Below are positions 39,085 to 48,594 of a stretch of DNA of 64,000 nucleotides, piece after piece. The notes under the pieces are model-generated. The model had not been told where the DNA came from. It did no database searches and was given only the letters and a program-made list of their open reading frames with translations. Position 1 is the stretch's first letter. Every line of letters starts with the position of its first letter. The DNA is taken from positions 806,001-870,000 of the forward strand of contig NZ_CP120233.1 in NCBI RefSeq assembly GCF_030012985.1, read 5' to 3'. This DNA is from Microbulbifer sp. VAAF005 (GTDB lineage Bacteria; Pseudomonadota; Gammaproteobacteria; Pseudomonadales; Cellvibrionaceae). A program made the translations under genes and the position numbers.

Positions 39085-42000
39085 TTAAGTCGTAGAAGCG
39101 GCGACATCTTCAGGTAATCGATCTAGCGGCTCCTGAATTCGCTCAGTTAAGCCAAAGTCCTTAAGAATGCCATAAAGGGCTGGCAGGACTAACAGAATCA
39201 AAACGGTTGAACTACTTATCCCAAATACAATACTGGTCACCAGTGGAATCAGTATCTGGGCTTGAAGGCTGGTTTCGAACATCAGTGGCAACAATCCGGC
39301 CACTGTTGTCAGTGAGGTAAGGAAAATAGCCCTGAACCGGTCGCGACTGGCTTGACTCGCCGCCGTGTGAACGTCCATTCCCTTTCGGACGCGAAGCTTC
39401 ACAAACTCTACTAACAGGATTGAATCATTCACCACAATTCCAGTGAGAGAGACAAATCCCATCATGCTGGGCATCGTCATATTCTGTCCCATAATAATAT
39501 GTCCCCAGACTACACCTATTAACGCCAGAGGAATCGCCATCATCACAATTACAGGTTCGGTATAACTACGAAATTGAAGCGACAGTAGTAAATAGATTCC
39601 TATTGCCCCGATCAACAAGGCCTTACCCATCGATAGACCTGTAATGAGGCTATTTTCAATCTCTCCCTTCATGGTTGCCCTTAGGCCCGGAAATTCCTGC
39701 TCCAATGGTGCAAAAAAGTTCTGTTGGGTATCCAGCAGAATTTCACTGGCATTGGCCCTCTCTGTAAAAACATCTGCAAAGACCGTAACAACACGCTCAC
39801 CATTTATTCTCTGGACACGCGCATAGTCCCGGTGCATTTCAATATCGGCAATTGCCATCAAGGGTACACGCTGTCTTGTTTCAGGGTGAATAATGACAAG
39901 CTCGTCAAATCGTGACAGCGCACTGCGAGATGGCCCATCCATTCGAACACGAATTTCGTAGGTCTCTCCCTGATACTGCACTTCATCAATCTCTGTGCCC
40001 TGATAGGCAGCTCTCAGTTGAGAGGCCACAACACTGGCATCAATACCAGAAGCATAAACCCCCTCCCGCATTCGGACCGTCAGCTGTGGCTTACCAGGAC
40101 GCAGGTCATCCAGTACATTCACCACTCCTTTGTAACTGCGCAGCCAGTTTTGTAGACGTATAGATATTCCTTTTAGCTGATCAATATCCAGCCCGGACAA
40201 GCGAAGGTAAATAGCTCGTCCAGCTGGACCAGGCGATGGCTCCTTATACAAAATCGCGATCGCACCAGGTATATCGCCAGCAGCCTTACTCCAGGCCTGA
40301 CGTAACTCACTGATACTTGTATGGCGAACTTCTGCAGCCAGTAGGTCGACATTTATTGTGGCTACATGAGATCCACTCTCAAAAGCATCGCCATTCACAC
40401 CGTAAGTAACACTAATGTGCTCGATAAGTGGCGCTACCTCTTTCCCTGAGAGGTTTCCAGCAGCTAAATACAGGGCCTTCTTCTGATACGCCACCAGCTT
40501 TTCCATTTCTACGAGGGAGGTTCCTTGGGGCATTAGAATTCGGGCCTGTAGTAAATCTCCCTCCAATGTAGGAAACCCTTGGAATTTAACTAACCCCGCA
40601 GGAAGTAAACTCACCGTAACAAAAAATAGTCCCACTACGCCGCCGACAAAAGCATATCTGTATTCAACCGCTTTATCAGCGACACGCCCGACATACTCTC
40701 TCCACAACTCAAATCGCTGAGCAAAAGCGATTTTCCAGGCTGGTGGGTTTTCCTTGTACGAAAGGGCATGACGCAAATGGGCGGGGAGAATAAGAAAGGC
40801 TTCAATCAGGCTAACCACTAGTACAGAGATTAAAACAACTGGTAAAACTTTGAGGACCTGCCCCATGTCCCCTTTGATAAAAGCTAATCCAGAAAAAACG
40901 ATCACGGTAGTAACAGTAGTAACAAATGAGGAGATAACCCCCCTTGCAACACGCTTGGTTCCGATAACCACCGCCTGAAGAGGTGTACGGCCATCCCGGT
41001 ATTCGGTGGCGATACTTTCCGAAAGCACAATGGCATCATCCATCAAGATGCCAATTGCAATCAGCAACCCCACCAAGCTGATCATATTGATGGATATACC
41101 CAAAGCAGTAATCACAGCAAAGGCGCCGAGAAATGAAACGGGCAGGCCCATAACCACCCAAAACACATATCGCCCGCTAAAAAACAAATAGAGGGTCAGC
41201 GCAACAAGAATAAGCCCTTGCCAGGCGTTGGTAATAATCATCCTTAAACGATCAGCAACAATTGAGGCGCTATCCTGAGTAAGAATCAACCGCATTTCTT
41301 CCGGCAAACGGGCATTTTCCGCTTGTACAAATTCGCGAACCGCTTCCAACACCCTCAAACTGTCATCCACGCTATTTTTCTGAACAACAAGCAATGCGGC
41401 TCGCTGCCCATCAAAAGTGATTTTGTCCTCCTCCTTTTCAAAACTGTCGTGGATTGTGGCAATATCACCCAAGCGCACCTCTGCGCCATCCATTCCTTTG
41501 ACAACAATAAGCTCTTCAAGCTCAGCTGCGGTGCGCCGCTTTTCGGTAAAACGAACCTGATACTCCCGATCAGGTGCAGTTACCTTACCGGCGGGCATAT
41601 CAATTGCCTGCTTATCGATAATTGCGGCAAGATCGGCAACACTCAGTCCATACTGTCGCAAATTGTAATCTGAAATTTCCACTTGCAATTGATGGTCTGA
41701 AAAACCGGAAATTTTGACAATGGGCACCAATGGATGACGAAGTAACTCTCGGCGATAGTGCTCGGCCAATTGGTTGAGCTGGATCAAAGGCAAATCTGCG
41801 CTTAGGGCAACACTCACCACCGGCTGGGTACGTCCCAGCTCTTCTATGACTGGCCTTTCGCTCTCAGCAGGAAGGGAGTCTATCGCATCTACTGCAGATT
41901 CAATGTCGGCAAGAAACTGCCCCATATCACCTGCTTCCTGCATTTTCAGTTTCATCACGCCAAGATTGTCTGCAGCTTCACAACGGCGCTCATCAATAAA

Positions 42001-42219
42001 TGGGATGCCATCCGTTGCCTCTTCGAGGGGGAGGCAGATACTGTCTTCGACCTCAGCGGTAGCTGCACCAGGATAAAATACTGAGACTTGTACTTCGAAC
42101 TTGTCGATTTCCGGAATAGTCTCTCGCTTCATCAACGGCAATACGAACAAGCCAGCCAGCATCAAACCCACCATAAGCAAATTGGCAGCAGTTGGGTGGA
42201 TCGCAAAAAAGCGAATCAC
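39085..42219 (-). CDS. RND-family efflux permease
   Basis: A 1044-residue RND inner-membrane pump of the AcrB/HAE1 class: N-terminal TM1, two large periplasmic loops, and 12 predicted spans. The proton-relay acids appear as GILMDDAIVLSE in TM4 (about residue 390). It would export drugs, solvents or lipids with an adaptor (next gene) and an outer-membrane factor, which is absent here and is probably encoded elsewhere. The ATG overlaps the adaptor stop by 4 bases, so the two are translationally coupled. Confidence 0.93.
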   Translation of the reverse strand: MIRFFAIHPTAANLLMVGLMLAGLFVLPLMKRETIPEIDKFEVQVSVFYPGAATAEVEDSICLPLEEATDGIPFIDERRCEAADNLGVMKLKMQEAGDMGQFLADIESAVDAIDSLPAESERPVIEELGRTQPVVSVALSADLPLIQLNQLAEHYRRELLRHPLVPIVKISGFSDHQLQVEISDYNLRQYGLSVADLAAIIDKQAIDMPAGKVTAPDREYQVRFTEKRRTAAELEELIVVKGMDGAEVRLGDIATIHDSFEKEEDKITFDGQRAALLVVQKNSVDDSLRVLEAVREFVQAENARLPEEMRLILTQDSASIVADRLRMIITNAWQGLILVALTLYLFFSGRYVFWVVMGLPVSFLGAFAVITALGISINMISLVGLLIAIGILMDDAIVLSESIATEYRDGRTPLQAVVIGTKRVARGVISSFVTTVTTVIVFSGLAFIKGDMGQVLKVLPVVLISVLVVSLIEAFLILPAHLRHALSYKENPPAWKIAFAQRFELWREYVGRVADKAVEYRYAFVGGVVGLFFVTVSLLPAGLVKFQGFPTLEGDLLQARILMPQGTSLVEMEKLVAYQKKALYLAAGNLSGKEVAPLIEHISVTYGVNGDAFESGSHVATINVDLLAAEVRHTSISELRQAWSKAAGDIPGAIAILYKEPSPGPAGRAIYLRLSGLDIDQLKGISIRLQNWLRSYKGVVNVLDDLRPGKPQLTVRMREGVYASGIDASVVASQLRAAYQGTEIDEVQYQGETYEIRVRMDGPSRSALSRFDELVIIHPETRQRVPLMAIADIEMHRDYARVQRINGERVVTVFADVFTERANASEILLDTQQNFFAPLEQEFPGLRATMKGEIENSLITGLSMGKALLIGAIGIYLLLSLQFRSYTEPVIVMMAIPLALIGVVWGHIIMGQNMTMPSMMGFVSLTGIVVNDSILLVEFVKLRVRKGMDVHTAASQASRDRFRAIFLTSLTTVAGLLPLMFETSLQAQILIPLVTSIVFGISSSTVLILLVLPALYGILKDFGLTERIQEPLDRLPEDVAASTT

Positions 42220-43595
42220 TCGGCAACTTCCTCTACTGCCACGGTCAGGTCTGAAACTCCCTTTTTGATATCGATGACAGATACTGCCGTCCCGCTGATT
42301 GCTGGGATAACATCAGTAGTTATCACCTGATCTCCAGGCACCAAGCCAGAGCGAACAACAGCTAGATCACCCTGGTAGTAGTCCACCGTTATGGTGCGAA
42401 TCTTCAATTGATTATTTTCAGCCAAGTAGACCCGCCCTTCATGCATGGCTCTGCGAGGGATAACCAAAGCTGGCGAAGGAGGTGCAATAAGCTTAATCCG
42501 GGCATACATACCACGAAATAGGGGCGGCCGACCCTCGGCTACTATATTTCGATAAGGGTTATCCACTGCAACCACTACGGAGAGAGTTCTGCTTGTGGTA
42601 TCCATGGTACCTCCAACTCTCACTACCCTGCCCCGCCATTCCACCGGTTTAATACCACCTACCAATCCAACCCTGGCCTCCAATCCCAATAAGGCATCTG
42701 AGAAGTCATCAGGCGAGAGAGTTTGATCACTGGGAGATTCAATACTCCGAAAAAGAGGCACTATTTGAGCCATTGTCAGTTCGGCTGAAACCTCCACCTG
42801 ATCCATACCATAAGCGACAAAAAGCGGAGTCCCATGGGCAACAGACTGGCCAGCCTCCACATAGACATCACCGATCCGCACGTTATAGGGCAGGCTTATC
42901 CGGGTTCGCGATAACTGGTAGCGACTTTCACCAAGCAGCGCTTCAGCACGACTTATCTGGGCCTTTATCACCTGCCTACGAGTGGGAAATAGGGAGAGAT
43001 TACCCTTTTGAAGTTCAACTTCTTGTCGCAACTTCAATACCCGTTGCTCCTCCGCATCAGCCGCTGAGCGAGAAACAATCCCCTTAACCGCCAACTGCTC
43101 TTTTCGCTGTAATTCCTGTTCCCCTAATTCCAGTGTCCTCTGAGCTATTTCCAACGAACGCTGGCTATTAGCCTTTTCAACCTCCAGTTCTTGCAATTTT
43201 GCGCGATAAACAGCCAAGTCACTCTCCGCTTGAGCAACGGCCAATTGATAGCTGGTTTCGTCAATATTTAGGATTGGTGCCCCGGCAGATATTATTGCGC
43301 CAGGTTCCAAATCAGCCGACACTGAAACCACTCGACCACCAACTTCAGAGTTTGCCTCAAGGATAAGGCTCGGCATCACCTCTCCAAAAGCAACAGTTTC
43401 AGCTCGAATAGGCATTCGCTTCACTTCGATGGCTTCCACCAGCAGCTCCGGAACTTGCCCTTCGTATCTGAGTGGTTTCTGTCTACTGGCTACCAGCGAC
43501 ATTGCCATTAAAATTCCACCAAGTATCAATACGGGTAGCATTCGACGACGCTTTAGTAAGGCTTTGATTGCGCTACTTGTCATAGTTTTACCCAT
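42216..43595 (-). CDS. RND periplasmic adaptor (HlyD/MFP family)
   Basis: A 459-residue membrane fusion protein. A single N-terminal span (LPVLILGGILMAMSLVA) anchors it, followed by a lipoyl-like part (VGGRVVSVSADLEPGA), a coiled-coil hairpin (about 150-210) and beta-barrel domains (VGGIKPVEWRGRVVRVGG). It links the RND permease encoded next to an outer-membrane channel. First gene of the two-gene operon. Confidence 0.92.
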   Translation of the reverse strand: MGKTMTSSAIKALLKRRRMLPVLILGGILMAMSLVASRQKPLRYEGQVPELLVEAIEVKRMPIRAETVAFGEVMPSLILEANSEVGGRVVSVSADLEPGAIISAGAPILNIDETSYQLAVAQAESDLAVYRAKLQELEVEKANSQRSLEIAQRTLELGEQELQRKEQLAVKGIVSRSAADAEEQRVLKLRQEVELQKGNLSLFPTRRQVIKAQISRAEALLGESRYQLSRTRISLPYNVRIGDVYVEAGQSVAHGTPLFVAYGMDQVEVSAELTMAQIVPLFRSIESPSDQTLSPDDFSDALLGLEARVGLVGGIKPVEWRGRVVRVGGTMDTTSRTLSVVVAVDNPYRNIVAEGRPPLFRGMYARIKLIAPPSPALVIPRRAMHEGRVYLAENNQLKIRTITVDYYQGDLAVVRSGLVPGDQVITTDVIPAISGTAVSVIDIKKGVSDLTVAVEEVAE

Positions 43596-43859
43596 AAAGA
43601 ACTGGCCGAACCAGACCTTAAAAAGCCTAGTGCCACTAAAACTCAGCAGTTGAATACTCTATTAAAGTTCGCAGAACGCACAACACCCTGTAAAGCTTAA
43701 AGTAGTTACTCAATATATTTATTTATCATGTAATCTGCGCCAACTCATATCAATCGACTATCAATATTGAATCTAATCCCACTTCGATTCGCTCCCCCTT
43801 AAATTCACTGAACTATGCTTGGGCTACCAAATTCCGACCTAACTGACAGTGGGACAAAA
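43596..43859. other. Divergent gap before the SnoaL-like gene
   Basis: Nothing clear beyond AT-rich sequence; it must hold the promoter of the RND operon. Confidence 0.35.
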
Positions 43860-44279
43860 ATGGCGAACAATCACAAAGAGACATCAAAAGCGATACTGGA
43901 ATTGTGGGGGGACAACTTCCCCGACAAAGCGACAGATTATTTATCACCGGATTATAAAAATCACCAAATGCCCTATGCTGGCGGTTCCACGTCGGTTTTA
44001 TCGATAAAAGACTGCCTGGATCTAGTCGCTGAATTTCACCAGGGATTCTCCAACACAAAATTAGAAATTCTGGTACAAGTTGCCGAGGGTGATTATGTCT
44101 GCACCCGCTGGAGGATTACCGCCACCCATACGGGTAAATTCCTACAGTATGACGCGACAGGAAAAACCAGCAGTTGGACTGGCGTACATACCGATAGATA
44201 TAAAGATGGAAAAATGGTGGAAAGCTGGGTGGACTGGGATAAATACACTTTCCTGGAGCAATTAGGTTTAGTTGAATAG
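43860..44279 (+). CDS. SnoaL/NTF2-like protein
   Basis: A 139-residue SnoaL-like polyketide-cyclase-fold protein: LSPDYKNHQMP, YVCTRWRITATHTGKF and WVDWDKYTFLEQLG fit the cone-shaped barrel that binds small hydrophobic ligands. Some relatives are cyclases, hydrolases or isomerases; most have no known function. ATG at 43860 gives the usual N-terminus (MANNHKETSKAIL); an ATG at 43815 is also open. Alone on this strand until pcp. Confidence 0.78.
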   Translation: MANNHKETSKAILELWGDNFPDKATDYLSPDYKNHQMPYAGGSTSVLSIKDCLDLVAEFHQGFSNTKLEILVQVAEGDYVCTRWRITATHTGKFLQYDATGKTSSWTGVHTDRYKDGKMVESWVDWDKYTFLEQLGLVE

Positions 44280-44374
44280 CCGACCACGAACCAGTCAAAG
44301 GTAGCCTACACAACGCTACCTTTGACAACTAACCATATATCAACCTTTCTGTGCCAATTTACGATAACATCTCT

Positions 44375-45043
44375 ATGGCAAAAGTTTTATTGACTGGCTT
44401 TGAGCCCTTCGGTAACACACCGATAAATCCAGCAGAATCAGTTATGCGCATGCTGGACGGAACACGAATAGCCAATGGTGATATTCATGGTCTTTTGATA
44501 CCCAACAACTTCTTTGAAAGCATTGAAGTTGTCACGGATGCTATTGAAAAAACAGAACCGCAATTAGTGGTGATGTTAGGAGAGTACAGTGGCCGTGCAA
44601 TCATTACGGCTGAGAGAATTGCACAAAATTATAATGACTCCACCAGATATAACCTGAAAGATAACCGGGGAGTTGAAATGCAGGGAGAGCCGACTATACA
44701 AAATGGTCCTGTCGCTTATCACAGCACACTCCCTATCCGCGCAATGGTTATGGCAATGCGCAATATTGGTGTTCCTGCCGACATTTCTGATACTGCGGGT
44801 ACTTTTTGTTGCAACCATATGATGTATGGCGCGCTTCACTATATCGCGACTAATCAGCTGAATATCCCCGCCGGCTGGATACACCTTCCTCAGCTACCCC
44901 AGATTGCCGCACTGCCCGAAAATATCGGTAATCCCAGCATGTCAAAAGAAACTGCCGCCCTTGGGATACAGGCCGCCATTGAAGCCGCACTAGCTAACCC
45001 GCGGGACACTGACGATCCGATCCCTTCTCACTTACAAATCTAA
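44375..45043 (+). CDS. pcp: Pyrrolidone-carboxylate peptidase (pyroglutamyl peptidase I)
   Basis: A 222-residue cysteine peptidase, family C15, removing N-terminal pyroglutamate from peptides. Start MAKVLLTGFEPFGN is the family N-terminus. Catalytic Glu80, Cys146 (in GTFCCNHMMY) and His170 (in GWIHLPQLP) are in place; Cys145 is an adjacent extra cysteine. The ATG at 44375 lacks a strong site; the frame also opens at 44351. Cytosolic. Confidence 0.92.
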   Translation: MAKVLLTGFEPFGNTPINPAESVMRMLDGTRIANGDIHGLLIPNNFFESIEVVTDAIEKTEPQLVVMLGEYSGRAIITAERIAQNYNDSTRYNLKDNRGVEMQGEPTIQNGPVAYHSTLPIRAMVMAMRNIGVPADISDTAGTFCCNHMMYGALHYIATNQLNIPAGWIHLPQLPQIAALPENIGNPSMSKETAALGIQAAIEAALANPRDTDDPIPSHLQI

Positions 45044-45057
45044 TCAAATTGAACAGT

Positions 45058-45124
45058 TTAGGGGTATAAAGTAAGGGGGTTCCCCTCACTGGTTCTCTAG
45101 GCCCCCCACTTTTATAAGCCCCTA
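45058..45124. terminator. Long interrupted stem-loop after pcp
   Basis: Arms TAGGGG-ATAAAGT-AGGGGG (with small bulges) and CCCCC-ACTTT-AT-GCCCCTA pair over some 20 positions around a 25-base middle. It begins 15 bases after the pcp stop and is stronger than needed for a simple terminator; no T-run follows on the plus strand. Confidence 0.55.
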
Positions 45125-45139
45125 GAAAGTATTGAAGTA

Positions 45140-45647
45140 TCAATTTTGCACTGTCTCACTCGCAACGCTTCTTTGTTCTTCTAAATCCGCCTTAAAGGCC
45201 ATAGAAAGCTCCCTTAGCTTTGGTATAAAACTTTGCACCATCTGCTGCTGCGAAATAGCCATTGAGTCATTCATCACCGTAGGCATTTTAACCAGCATCG
45301 ACTGGCCAGTTTCAGTCTGGAAGACAGTATATCTTGAACTTCTTCTTCGGAGTAATGTTTCAGGCATACATCAATCATTAGCTCTTTAATTTTCTCCCAA
45401 TTCATCTCTTCCTTCACAAAAGTACAAGTTTTTTCATATGCTGCTCAAAAAGCTCGCGCTCTGAAGACCCTACCGCCAATTGACTGACGAAGTTCCAAAC
45501 ATCTGGTCCATTTGCGCATAGATGGTATCGACCATGGCCTCAGCATTTGATACTTCCAGCAGCTCTTTAACGCTTTCACGTTTACTGTCCTTTGCTAGCC
45601 CCCGAATGACAAAACGCTTAAAATACCCCCAACAACAACTTCTTTAT
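45140..45647 (-). pseudogene. DUF2059 protein, multiply frameshifted
   Basis: Leftward fragments in three frames assemble into a DUF2059 protein: an N-terminal signal-like MKKLLLG (start codon now ATA) with GVF-LSVLSFGGLAKDS, then RESVKELLEVSNAEAMVDTI, QLAVGSSERELFEQHM, VKEEMNWEKIKELMIDVCLKHY and TGQSMLVKMPTVMNDSMAIS. Joining them needs about five single-base additions (T4, G5, A2 and A6 runs and one more near 45330) plus a start change. DUF2059 proteins are small periplasmic proteins of unknown role. Many errors in 500 bp suggest a true pseudogene, though all fit a homopolymer undercall pattern. Confidence 0.7.
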
Positions 45648-45680
45648 TGAAATCACCCCAATTTTCTTTTTTAAATAAAA

Positions 45681-45708
45681 ACCTTACTTTCGGTGAAGAA
45701 AGTAAGGT
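45681..45708 (-). terminator. Terminator for the Stv-like gene
   Basis: Perfect 11-bp arms ACCTTACTTTC and GAAAGTAAGGT around a 6-base loop; on the minus strand they are followed by TTTTATTT. It lies downstream of the 45867-46613 gene. Confidence 0.75.
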
Positions 45709-45866
45709 CATATTATCCCTACTAGCAATCTTTATGTAATCAACATACAGTTCCAACAAAGAAAGAAATGTCAACGAAATAACTCAAAGCACCGAGTAGA
45801 TCACTAAATGTTCTTACCACATGAAAAACAGCCCCTACCGGCACTACAAAATAAATCCTTCTAGTA

Positions 45867-46613
45867 CTAATTTATTGCAACATCATCACTATATTTATCC
45901 CCTCCAGACAATCCGGACATCACAGCTACTGCTCCTGTCCAAAGAGTATTTCTACAGAAAAGACAATCAATATCATTAAAATGATGCCCTTTTCTCTCCA
46001 GAGTATCCAGAACCCATTTCAGGTTTACTGCTGCCATAAACTGTCTATTTCTAATGGTTAGAATACTGGGCGGCTGAAAGGACTGGATACTATTCGCCTT
46101 GGCAACCATTCCGATGTTATTAGCATTTTGAATTCTACGTCTTCGACTATCACTATTATTGTGCGACATAATTGCATTAACCGAAGTATAAGTTTCATTA
46201 TTAGTATTGTGCCTATTTGTAGCGCTACTAGTATATTTTGTAAGAATGTAGTTAAAGCAAGGATCATTAATCCCTAGATCTTCAACTGAATTGGCTCCTC
46301 GAGAATAAAACCTGGCGAGACCTGGGTCATTTACACTAAATTTATCGCGCGAGTAAAAATGTAGGTTAACGTTATACTCTATTTTGAAACTGGTGTTGGT
46401 TCTGCGAAGCCCGTGAGCGGTTATAATTAACCTGTTTGTTGCCATCCCACGAGGAGTCCATAACCAGGCGCGTCCGTCAAGGTCTACACACTGGTAATAT
46501 CCAGCTGCCGCCACCTCAGAATCATCAAAAGTGTGCCAAAGTGCGATTGCCTTATTACCAAAATAATCTTTCAAAGCACCTCTTACATTACGAAAAAACT
46601 CCTTTGTCGACAT
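45867..46613 (-). CDS. Protein with a Stv-like domain
   Basis: A 248-residue protein. Residues about 60-130 resemble the Stv-type domain (listed in databases as a putative adhesin): LIITAHGLRR with a conserved His, VNLHFYSRD, DPGLARFYSRGANSVEDLG, and NDPCFNYILTKY with a conserved Cys. The layout suggests a small soluble hydrolase-like fold; function of the family is unsettled. The C-terminal third, with two more CxxC-like cysteines (CLFC), is unrecognised. It has its own terminator and no signal peptide, and it is AT-rich. The assignment rests on remembered motifs rather than an alignment. Confidence 0.55.
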   Translation of the reverse strand: MSTKEFFRNVRGALKDYFGNKAIALWHTFDDSEVAAAGYYQCVDLDGRAWLWTPRGMATNRLIITAHGLRRTNTSFKIEYNVNLHFYSRDKFSVNDPGLARFYSRGANSVEDLGINDPCFNYILTKYTSSATNRHNTNNETYTSVNAIMSHNNSDSRRRRIQNANNIGMVAKANSIQSFQPPSILTIRNRQFMAAVNLKWVLDTLERKGHHFNDIDCLFCRNTLWTGAVAVMSGLSGGDKYSDDVAIN

Positions 46614-46784
46614 AAACCCTCCCCAGCCTTTAAAGCCAAAGTTTACAAATAAAATTATATCGAGAAAAATCGTATCCCACTAAACCAGGGAAGTAAATGA
46701 ATGTAAATATGCTATTTTCAAATCAAAAAAAACTTTCAATAGCCACATGAAATATAACCTAGAATCTATCAAATAAACGGATGT

Positions 46785-47225
46785 TTACTCTTCAGGAATA
46801 GCAAGCAATGAATCAACAATTAATATAAGCAGTTTTACAGGATCCGTTTTAGAGGGATTAACTGTACAGTGTCCTTGCTGATCAACATCTGTTCCACTGA
46901 CAAGGATATCCCCTCCAAAATGAACATCTCCTGGCATATAGGTTGCCACAACACCATCTCGAGTTGTCGTACGCCAGCGACCAGATAAAGTAATAACCCA
47001 CTGAGGGTTCGGAGTAGAGTGAAAATCACTTTCCCACCCCGGAGGCAAAATTGCAAACTCACTACGACTAACTTTTGGTACATCACGGCAATGATATTCA
47101 GGTACTGGATTGGAATATTGCATCAAATCAAAGCCTGTCAAATACTCTACCGTGGTCCTTGACCCTCCACTTCTATCACACCAAAGATGATAGAACTCCT
47201 GGAAAATCGACTCACCTTTTTCCAT
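46785..47225 (-). CDS. Cupin-domain protein
   Basis: A 146-residue single-domain cupin. PQWVITLSGRWRTTTRDGV and PGDVHFGGD match the two cupin motifs, and an earlier His (DFHSTPNP) and GHCT supply likely metal ligands. Cupins range from dioxygenases to isomerases and sugar enzymes; no substrate can be inferred. Leftward, with AAGGGATC before the ATG. It may be linked with the DoxX gene 96 bp upstream. Confidence 0.8.
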   Translation of the reverse strand: MEKGESIFQEFYHLWCDRSGGSRTTVEYLTGFDLMQYSNPVPEYHCRDVPKVSRSEFAILPPGWESDFHSTPNPQWVITLSGRWRTTTRDGVVATYMPGDVHFGGDILVSGTDVDQQGHCTVNPSKTDPVKLLILIVDSLLAIPEE

Positions 47226-47320
47226 TATAGATCCCTTGTTTAATCATCAATGTCCAAAAGCTCTCTCATTGACCAAGTCATGATTAACTACAAATCACTC
47301 ATTTTCACAGAAAACTCGCG

Positions 47321-47827
47321 TCACCTACTGAGAAATTGTAATATCAAAGAGTTCGTCTTCCTCAAGTATTGATCTACAGACCACTTTCTGCCCCCCGTCA
47401 GTACAAAAGAAAAGCAAATAAACGCCCAAAAAAGTGGATATTCCCAACCACCATAAACTGTTTGTATTTTGCCATTAATATCTATACCACTGACATGGCT
47501 TACCCATGAAAAACCCGCAAGGTTATGCCTCCCCTCAAATAAGGCAATTATCAAATAGAATGCTGTTCCAGCAGCGGCAAATCTTGTGAATAAACCAAAG
47601 GTAAATCCAACAAATGCGGAAAATTCAAAAATGCCAGAAATAATTACCATTGAAAGCGAGAGCCCAATACTTTCAAAATAATGCACAACATTATTGTAAG
47701 CGTCTGCGCCCAGCAGGCCAAACTTCTCAGCGAAGTGATGAATAAAAGTGAATCCGATATAAATCCGAATCAAGGCTAGCTGCAAATCAACTGCAGTCTC
47801 ATAACTTTCACAAGCATCCTGTTTCAT
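47321..47827 (-). CDS. DoxX-family membrane protein
   Basis: A 168-residue protein with four hydrophobic spans, typical of DoxX: RIYIGFTFIHHFAEKFG at the N-terminus and GIFEFSAFVGFTFGLFTR. DoxX-like proteins occur in membrane quinone- and redox-related units and in stress-response sets. I take the ATG at 47827 (MKQDACESYE); the frame opens at 47851. Same strand as the cupin gene on its left. Confidence 0.75.
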   Translation of the reverse strand: MKQDACESYETAVDLQLALIRIYIGFTFIHHFAEKFGLLGADAYNNVVHYFESIGLSLSMVIISGIFEFSAFVGFTFGLFTRFAAAGTAFYLIIALFEGRHNLAGFSWVSHVSGIDINGKIQTVYGGWEYPLFWAFICFSFVLTGGRKWSVDQYLRKTNSLILQFLSR

Positions 47828-47851
47828 ATAAACCATCCCTAGCCCGGCCAA

Positions 47852-48137
47852 TGCATGCCCATCTCTTGAGAGAGATCCTGTAAGATTTCAGAACCACTTA
47901 TATAATAGGACAACCTCATCGTCATGCGTTATAAGAGCTACCTCACACCTCAAGCACTCTTAATGAAAGCCAGACTCACCCAAGTGACAATAGAGGCACG
48001 TCAAAATTCACCCCGAAACCAACTTTAGGAAAAGCCCAGAAAGTCTACTAATGCACATACTTTACAAAACCAACACCACCAACTTTTCTCAGGCAACGCG
48101 CCTCTAAAAACCACCCCAAAATATTCTTCTAAAAGAC
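47852..48137. other. Gap between the DoxX and SMR genes
   Basis: No gene or clear signal seen. Confidence 0.35.
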
Positions 48138-48515
48138 CTAATGTTCAAACACACTAGATTTTATCGTAATCAGAGCCGTCCCCATAAATATCAGAGCAAC
48201 ACCACAGATAGCGTAGACATCAAATTTTTGCTGCCAAATAAAAACAGAGGCTGCACAAACAAGTGCAATACCCACACCAGACCAAATAGCATAAGTCATC
48301 CCAACATTCATATTTTTTAGCACAAAAGCTAGAAATAGACTCGCCAGAGAATAAAAAAATATAGACCCCATTCCCAACCACCATTTTTCCCAGCCGTTGG
48401 AAGCCTTAAGCAGCAAGGTAGCTGTAACTTCAGTGACAATCGAAAAAAATAAAAACAAGTAAGACAAAATAAACCCCAAAAAATTATTATAAGCTGGCTT
48501 TTCTAGCCTAAACAA
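48138..48515 (-). CDS. SMR-family multidrug transporter (EmrE-like)
   Basis: A 125-residue four-TM small multidrug resistance protein. IVTEVTATLLLKASNGW carries the essential Glu of TM1, and the third span contains the usual YAIWSGVGIALV. SMR proteins export quaternary ammonium compounds or guanidinium as antiparallel dimers. It has an N-terminal extension of about 15 residues over EmrE. The subfamily (Qac or Gdx) is not clear by eye; no guanidine riboswitch was recognised upstream. Confidence 0.88.
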   Translation of the reverse strand: MFRLEKPAYNNFLGFILSYLFLFFSIVTEVTATLLLKASNGWEKWWLGMGSIFFYSLASLFLAFVLKNMNVGMTYAIWSGVGIALVCAASVFIWQQKFDVYAICGVALIFMGTALITIKSSVFEH

Positions 48516-48594
48516 TCCAAATTAACTAATAGCAACCCAACTATCAATAACAACTAATTACAGAAGAATTAGGCTCACCACAGGCCCACACAAC

